This document shows positions 20,946-23,769 of a stretch of 23,769 bases of DNA, piece after piece. This stretch comes from a virus, in the IMG/VR virus record IMGVR_UViG_3300009183_000367, positions 1 to 23,769 of that record. One strand, 5' to 3'. The notes beneath the pieces were generated by a model that was not told the origin of the DNA, ran no database searches, and was given only the letters and a program-made list of their open reading frames with translations. Numbering within the stretch: the stretch's first letter is position 1; each line of letters starts with the position of its first letter. Both the position numbers and the translations under genes were made by a program.

Positions 20946-22476
20946 TTGTGCCACTCAAAATCAATTCTGCACCCATGATCACTGTCTTGACAGGATCGGT
21001 CCCAGAAATTTCGTAGACCCGATCACGCAGCTTTAAGGTCATACCCAAACGCCGCCAGAACACGCGGTGTTGGTAGACGCCAATCTTCCCGACCGGTGAC
21101 CAGTGTTCGTTTGACCAAGTGTGGCCCCCATCATCCGACCAGCGCAGCATTACTTGAGGATCAGCGCCCTGCGTAGCGATTGCTTGCTGTTCTGCAATCA
21201 AATAGTCGCTGGCTTCAGTAATTAAATAATCGCCGTTTTCCGTTTGTAGGTAGATGTCTTCGTTTACAACAAACCCGTTCAAACCAACGCCAGATTCGCA
21301 ATCAAGTTGTAGGCTATGGTGCGCTGTACGCTTTAGGTTATTCTGACCAGTTGACAGCGCCCGCCATGAGCGCAGCCACTTTTGGATGCTGCCGTTGTCA
21401 GCATACACATCTAGGTCAAAAGCGTAAATGTTGCCGTTGGCATAGTCGCCAACAACAATCTGATTGTTAAACGACATCTGGCAGTTGCTGCGGTGACGGG
21501 TAAACTCACCGTTTACCCAACCAGCCCGTTCGTGCCACGCTTCTGTCGCCGCGTCGTACACCCAAGTAGCGTTGCCAGTTGGGAACGTCAGCACGTAAAA
21601 AGAATGACCGCCCTGCTGGTAAGTGTAGGCGATTGCGTCAGAGATGTCGCTGTACTGCTGAATCTGCCATTCAATCGCGTGGGTTGAGATCCGCTGGCCG
21701 GTGTATCCGTTGGCACGGTAAACCATACCTTGCCCGCGACGGTCGCGCCCTAGCCAGAACATTCCGTTGTCCATCTTGGCAACAGAATACGGCGCGGCGC
21801 AGCCTAGTTCGTTAAACGCGCCTTGAATGCGTTGCAGCGGAAAGTCCGTCGCGCCTGAGTCATACCAGACTTCAATTGAGTTAGTGCCAAACGCCCAGAC
21901 TTCGCGGAAGTTTGCGGCTACTGCAATCAAACCATCGGGCGAGCCTTCGGTGCTGGCAAACTCAAGCGGGTCAATAGACGTACCGTCTAGCAGCGCAGTC
22001 ACCCACAACTTCTGGCTGTTTGGCTCGTTGAACACAAAGTAACCGTCCAGATAGCAGACGGTTACAGCGCCGGGGAAGTCTGGATCGGTGATCTGCCCAA
22101 AGGCGTTGGTCGTGTTGTTGTAGATGTAGCTAGGGCCGTTAGCCGCAATAAACAACTGCGTACCGTTGTCAGCCAAGCTGACTGGGCCAGTACCTGCCAC
22201 AGTGCCAAGCAACGTGGGCGCATACGCGGTAGTGATCTTGTACAACTCTGTACCAGACACCACAAAGGCCGTGCTGTCGCTAGACGAGAACGCCCACAAA
22301 CCCCTGATTGGCCCAGTACCGATTGTTACCAAGAACTTGAGTCCTGGCGCTCTGTTTAGGAATGCTGGTTCCTTACCCGCTTCCGGCACAATTTCTGGGA
22401 ACAAGTTCACCATTCTGTTGTCGGCGGCGTTGACCGACCGAGCAACATACGCCGATCCCAGAATGGGAGTCTTCAT
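20938..22476 (-). CDS. P22 gp10-like tail accessory / DNA stabilisation protein
   Basis: A 512-aa beta-propeller-type protein, the second adaptor of the short-tail machine. The opening MKTPILGSAYVARSVNAADN and the NLFPEIVPEAGKEPA stretch are hallmarks of the phage stabilisation protein family (P22 gp10). Repeating beta blades follow (GPIRGLWAFSSS, GTNSIEVWYDSG, GNIYAFDLDVYADNG). Near the C-terminus three 8-residue units (IYLQTENG, DYLITEAS, DYLIAEQQ) lie in tandem. In P22, gp10 sits on gp4 at the portal and plugs the genome with gp26. The start is ATG 22476, overlapping the gp4-like stop (TGATG); a TTG one codon earlier is less likely. Confidence 0.87.
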   Translation of the reverse strand: MKTPILGSAYVARSVNAADNRMVNLFPEIVPEAGKEPAFLNRAPGLKFLVTIGTGPIRGLWAFSSSDSTAFVVSGTELYKITTAYAPTLLGTVAGTGPVSLADNGTQLFIAANGPSYIYNNTTNAFGQITDPDFPGAVTVCYLDGYFVFNEPNSQKLWVTALLDGTSIDPLEFASTEGSPDGLIAVAANFREVWAFGTNSIEVWYDSGATDFPLQRIQGAFNELGCAAPYSVAKMDNGMFWLGRDRRGQGMVYRANGYTGQRISTHAIEWQIQQYSDISDAIAYTYQQGGHSFYVLTFPTGNATWVYDAATEAWHERAGWVNGEFTRHRSNCQMSFNNQIVVGDYANGNIYAFDLDVYADNGSIQKWLRSWRALSTGQNNLKRTAHHSLQLDCESGVGLNGFVVNEDIYLQTENGDYLITEASDYLIAEQQAIATQGADPQVMLRWSDDGGHTWSNEHWSPVGKIGVYQHRVFWRRLGMTLKLRDRVYEISGTDPVKTVIMGAELILSGTNA

Positions 22477-23207
22477 CAATAATTACCGGCGTAGACGTTG
22501 AACCGCTGGCGTGTCGCAACGATTGCGTAAGGCATCGACATCACATCGTCAGGGTTGTTGATGCGCTTGAGGTTGCGTTTGCTAGTCATGGCAATACGCT
22601 GCACCTGCGGCGATGGTTCTACCCCAAACTCAGGCGCGATTTCCATAGCCAAGTTGTAGGTAAATGCCCGCAAGTATCCTGGAGGAAACGCTAGAACAGT
22701 AGCCAGCGTTGCCGGTTCGGACAACTCTTGAACGCTGACAAAATGGAATTCCAACAGGCGCGTGGGCTTTGGATAAATAAAGATGTCAATGTCGGGATAG
22801 GTCATGTTTACAAACATGACCTGCGGGTAGGTAGACGTTACGGTCTTGACCGCGATCCCGTTGTACTGCTGTTGATTAATCAGCTTGATCCCGTAAGACA
22901 CATTGGTCTGCGGGTCACGGAAATACGTCGCGTCGTCAACAAGAATGGGGCGAACGGCAGTACCGTTTAGACGTACCAAAGACCCTGACGGGCCTAGCGT
23001 GGCGTTGATTGAACCGACAGGCCAATTAACGATCTGGTCTATGGTTGAGAACACCGACAACCGCTCAGTGTTCCATGAATCAATCATCTGATTCATTGCC
23101 ATCAGTGAATCTTGCATCACCGACGCCGATGACGTCTCACCTTCTGCTAGAACACCCAACAGACGCAGGGCGCGGTTGATCTGATCGCCAGCCGAATATG
23201 TTGCCAT
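22476..23207 (-). CDS. P22 gp4-like head-to-tail adaptor
   Basis: A 243-aa protein in the place of P22 gp4. The N-terminal helices (AGDQINRALRLLGVL..., MAMNQMIDSWNTERLSVF) are typical of the gp4/tail accessory factor family. The beta-rich centre has FFRDPQTN-like and YPDIDIFIYPKP segments. The C-terminal RIAMTSKRNLKRINNP helix is basic. In P22, gp4 binds the portal, enlarging the channel, and recruits gp10. ATG 23207 has GAGG upstream, and the stop overlaps gp10 (TGATG). A UUCG-loop hairpin lies just upstream. Confidence 0.85.
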   Translation of the reverse strand: MATYSAGDQINRALRLLGVLAEGETSSASVMQDSLMAMNQMIDSWNTERLSVFSTIDQIVNWPVGSINATLGPSGSLVRLNGTAVRPILVDDATYFRDPQTNVSYGIKLINQQQYNGIAVKTVTSTYPQVMFVNMTYPDIDIFIYPKPTRLLEFHFVSVQELSEPATLATVLAFPPGYLRAFTYNLAMEIAPEFGVEPSPQVQRIAMTSKRNLKRINNPDDVMSMPYAIVATRQRFNVYAGNY

Positions 23208-23220
23208 CGTAAACCTCAGA

Positions 23221-23242
23221 AGGAGGGGCCGAAGCCCCGCCT
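23221..23242. other. UUCG-loop hairpin in the leftward virion mRNA
   Basis: On the minus strand AGGCGGGGC-TTCG-GCCCCTCCT forms a nearly perfect 9-bp stem (one mismatch) with a stable C(UUCG)G loop. It begins one base after the stop of the 152-aa gene and ends before the gp4-like gene. No long T-run follows, so it is more likely a stability or processing element, or a leaky terminator, than a strong stop. Confidence 0.6.
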
Positions 23243-23243
23243 G

Positions 23244-23702
23244 TTAAGTCAAGCAGTGAAGTACCGAAAAATTGATAACGACAGCTTCAGAATATGAAGT
23301 TGCGCTCAAATTACGCAATGCAATTACCGCAGATCCAGCAGTCATACTGCAAACATAAGTTGTGTAAGCCGCAGCGGTGCTACCAGTAGTAACGCTAGAG
23401 ATATTTACAATGATTGTGTCGTTACTTGAGATCAAACTATTGGTCAGCGTAAATGTTGCTACTGCACCACCAGCCAATGCTGCGTTGTTCATTGTGATGC
23501 GACCAGCAGACTTGTTTAGGGTAACACCCGTAGACTTGTCTGTTAATTGCGTCACAGCACCTTGGGCTGCTGCGCTGTAGCCGATTTCACTGGTAGCGTA
23601 AACGGTCGTGCCAACAATCGTCGATGGAATAACAGCGCCAATCGTACCGCCATCAATATCTTGATCGCTATAGGCAACGCCAATAGCTTTTGTATTACCC
23701 AT
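23244..23702 (-). CDS. Putative head decoration / virion protein (152 aa)
   Basis: The gene lies between a terminator and the gp4-like gene, and AAGGAA precedes ATG 23702. The product is Ser/Thr/Ala/Val-rich and strand-forming (TLNKSAGRITMNNAALAGGA, TNSLISSNDTIIVNISSVTT, TAYTTYV-type strands). It lacks charge, signal or enzymatic motifs. I know the pattern from phage head or tail beta proteins of uncertain name. With gp4 and gp10 downstream and presumably the capsid gene upstream, a decoration protein is the most plausible role. Confidence 0.72.
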   Translation of the reverse strand: MGNTKAIGVAYSDQDIDGGTIGAVIPSTIVGTTVYATSEIGYSAAAQGAVTQLTDKSTGVTLNKSAGRITMNNAALAGGAVATFTLTNSLISSNDTIIVNISSVTTGSTAAAYTTYVCSMTAGSAVIALRNLSATSYSEAVVINFSVLHCLT

Positions 23703-23713
23703 TTTTAATTCCT

Positions 23714-23747
23714 TTAAAAAAGGGGAGAGCTTGTGGCCCTCCCCCTT
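23714..23747 (-). terminator. Rho-independent terminator for the off-window upstream gene
   Basis: On the minus strand AAGGGGGAG...CTCCCCTTTTTT forms a 9-bp stem (one G-U wobble) followed by six T residues. It lies upstream of the 152-aa gene, so it would end transcription of the gene to the right, the expected position of the major capsid gene. Partial read-through would lower expression of the tail genes relative to it. Confidence 0.75.
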
Positions 23748-23769
23748 AGATTTAGGCTTTTAGCCCAAA

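Noticed and set aside
23752-23769. Last codons (FGLKA, stop) of an upstream gene, perhaps the capsid protein
   Set aside because: Only five codons are visible and the frame cannot be decided.

Overview
The window is part of a tailed dsDNA phage (or prophage) genome, not an ordinary host chromosome segment. It encodes a terminase pair, a replication set (prim-pol/helicase, family A DNA polymerase, nucleases, SNF2 helicase), a lysis cassette and a long virion block. The tail genes look like the P22 short-tail machine (gp4-like and gp10-like proteins followed by three ejection-type proteins), so a podovirus-like particle is the best reading. The GH108 endolysin and three-TM holin favour a Gram-negative, probably proteobacterial, host. 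No integrase, repressor, tRNA or host gene is visible, so the lifestyle cannot be decided.

Layout, left to right. (1) 1-1000, minus strand: large terminase (running off the left edge) and small terminase. (2) 1001-1624: a gene-free region with several families of short direct and inverted repeats, an AT-rich block and a rightward promoter. (3) 1625-2716, plus strand: six very small overlapping genes ending at a hairpin terminator. (4) 2740-9115, minus strand: prim-pol/SF3 helicase, DNA polymerase, a 209-aa protein, a Cas4-like nuclease and two small proteins. (5) 9116-9208: a divergent promoter region. (6) 9209-11771, plus strand: VRR-NUC nuclease, SNF2 helicase and six tiny genes. (7) 11700-14614, minus strand: holin, GH108 endolysin, two small membrane/coiled-coil proteins, an HTH-metallophosphatase, an acidic protein and a coiled-coil/TM protein. 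(8) 14611-23702, minus strand: virion genes. Read right to left (the direction of transcription) these are a putative decoration protein, gp4-like, gp10-like, a possible needle-position protein, a beta-rich protein, a cupin, and three ejection-type proteins. A terminator at 23714-23747 probably closes the off-window gene to the right, which would be the major capsid gene by analogy with P22.

Working together: the replication proteins (prim-pol/helicase, PolA, Cas4-like, VRR-NUC, SNF2) occupy two divergent operons that start near 9116-9208. The virion and lysis genes form one leftward late block. The early rightward operon at 9209-11771 runs head-on into the lysis block, with coding overlap. 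Most neighbouring genes share ATGA, TGATG or TAATG junctions, which indicates heavy translational coupling.

The least explained parts are the repeat-rich control region at 1001-1624, the micro-ORFs around 2568-2716 and 10782-11771, and the sharp CGGCCG word bias confined to about 1-5 kb. I did not find a clearly new enzymatic system. All functional names are from motifs read by eye, without database searches.
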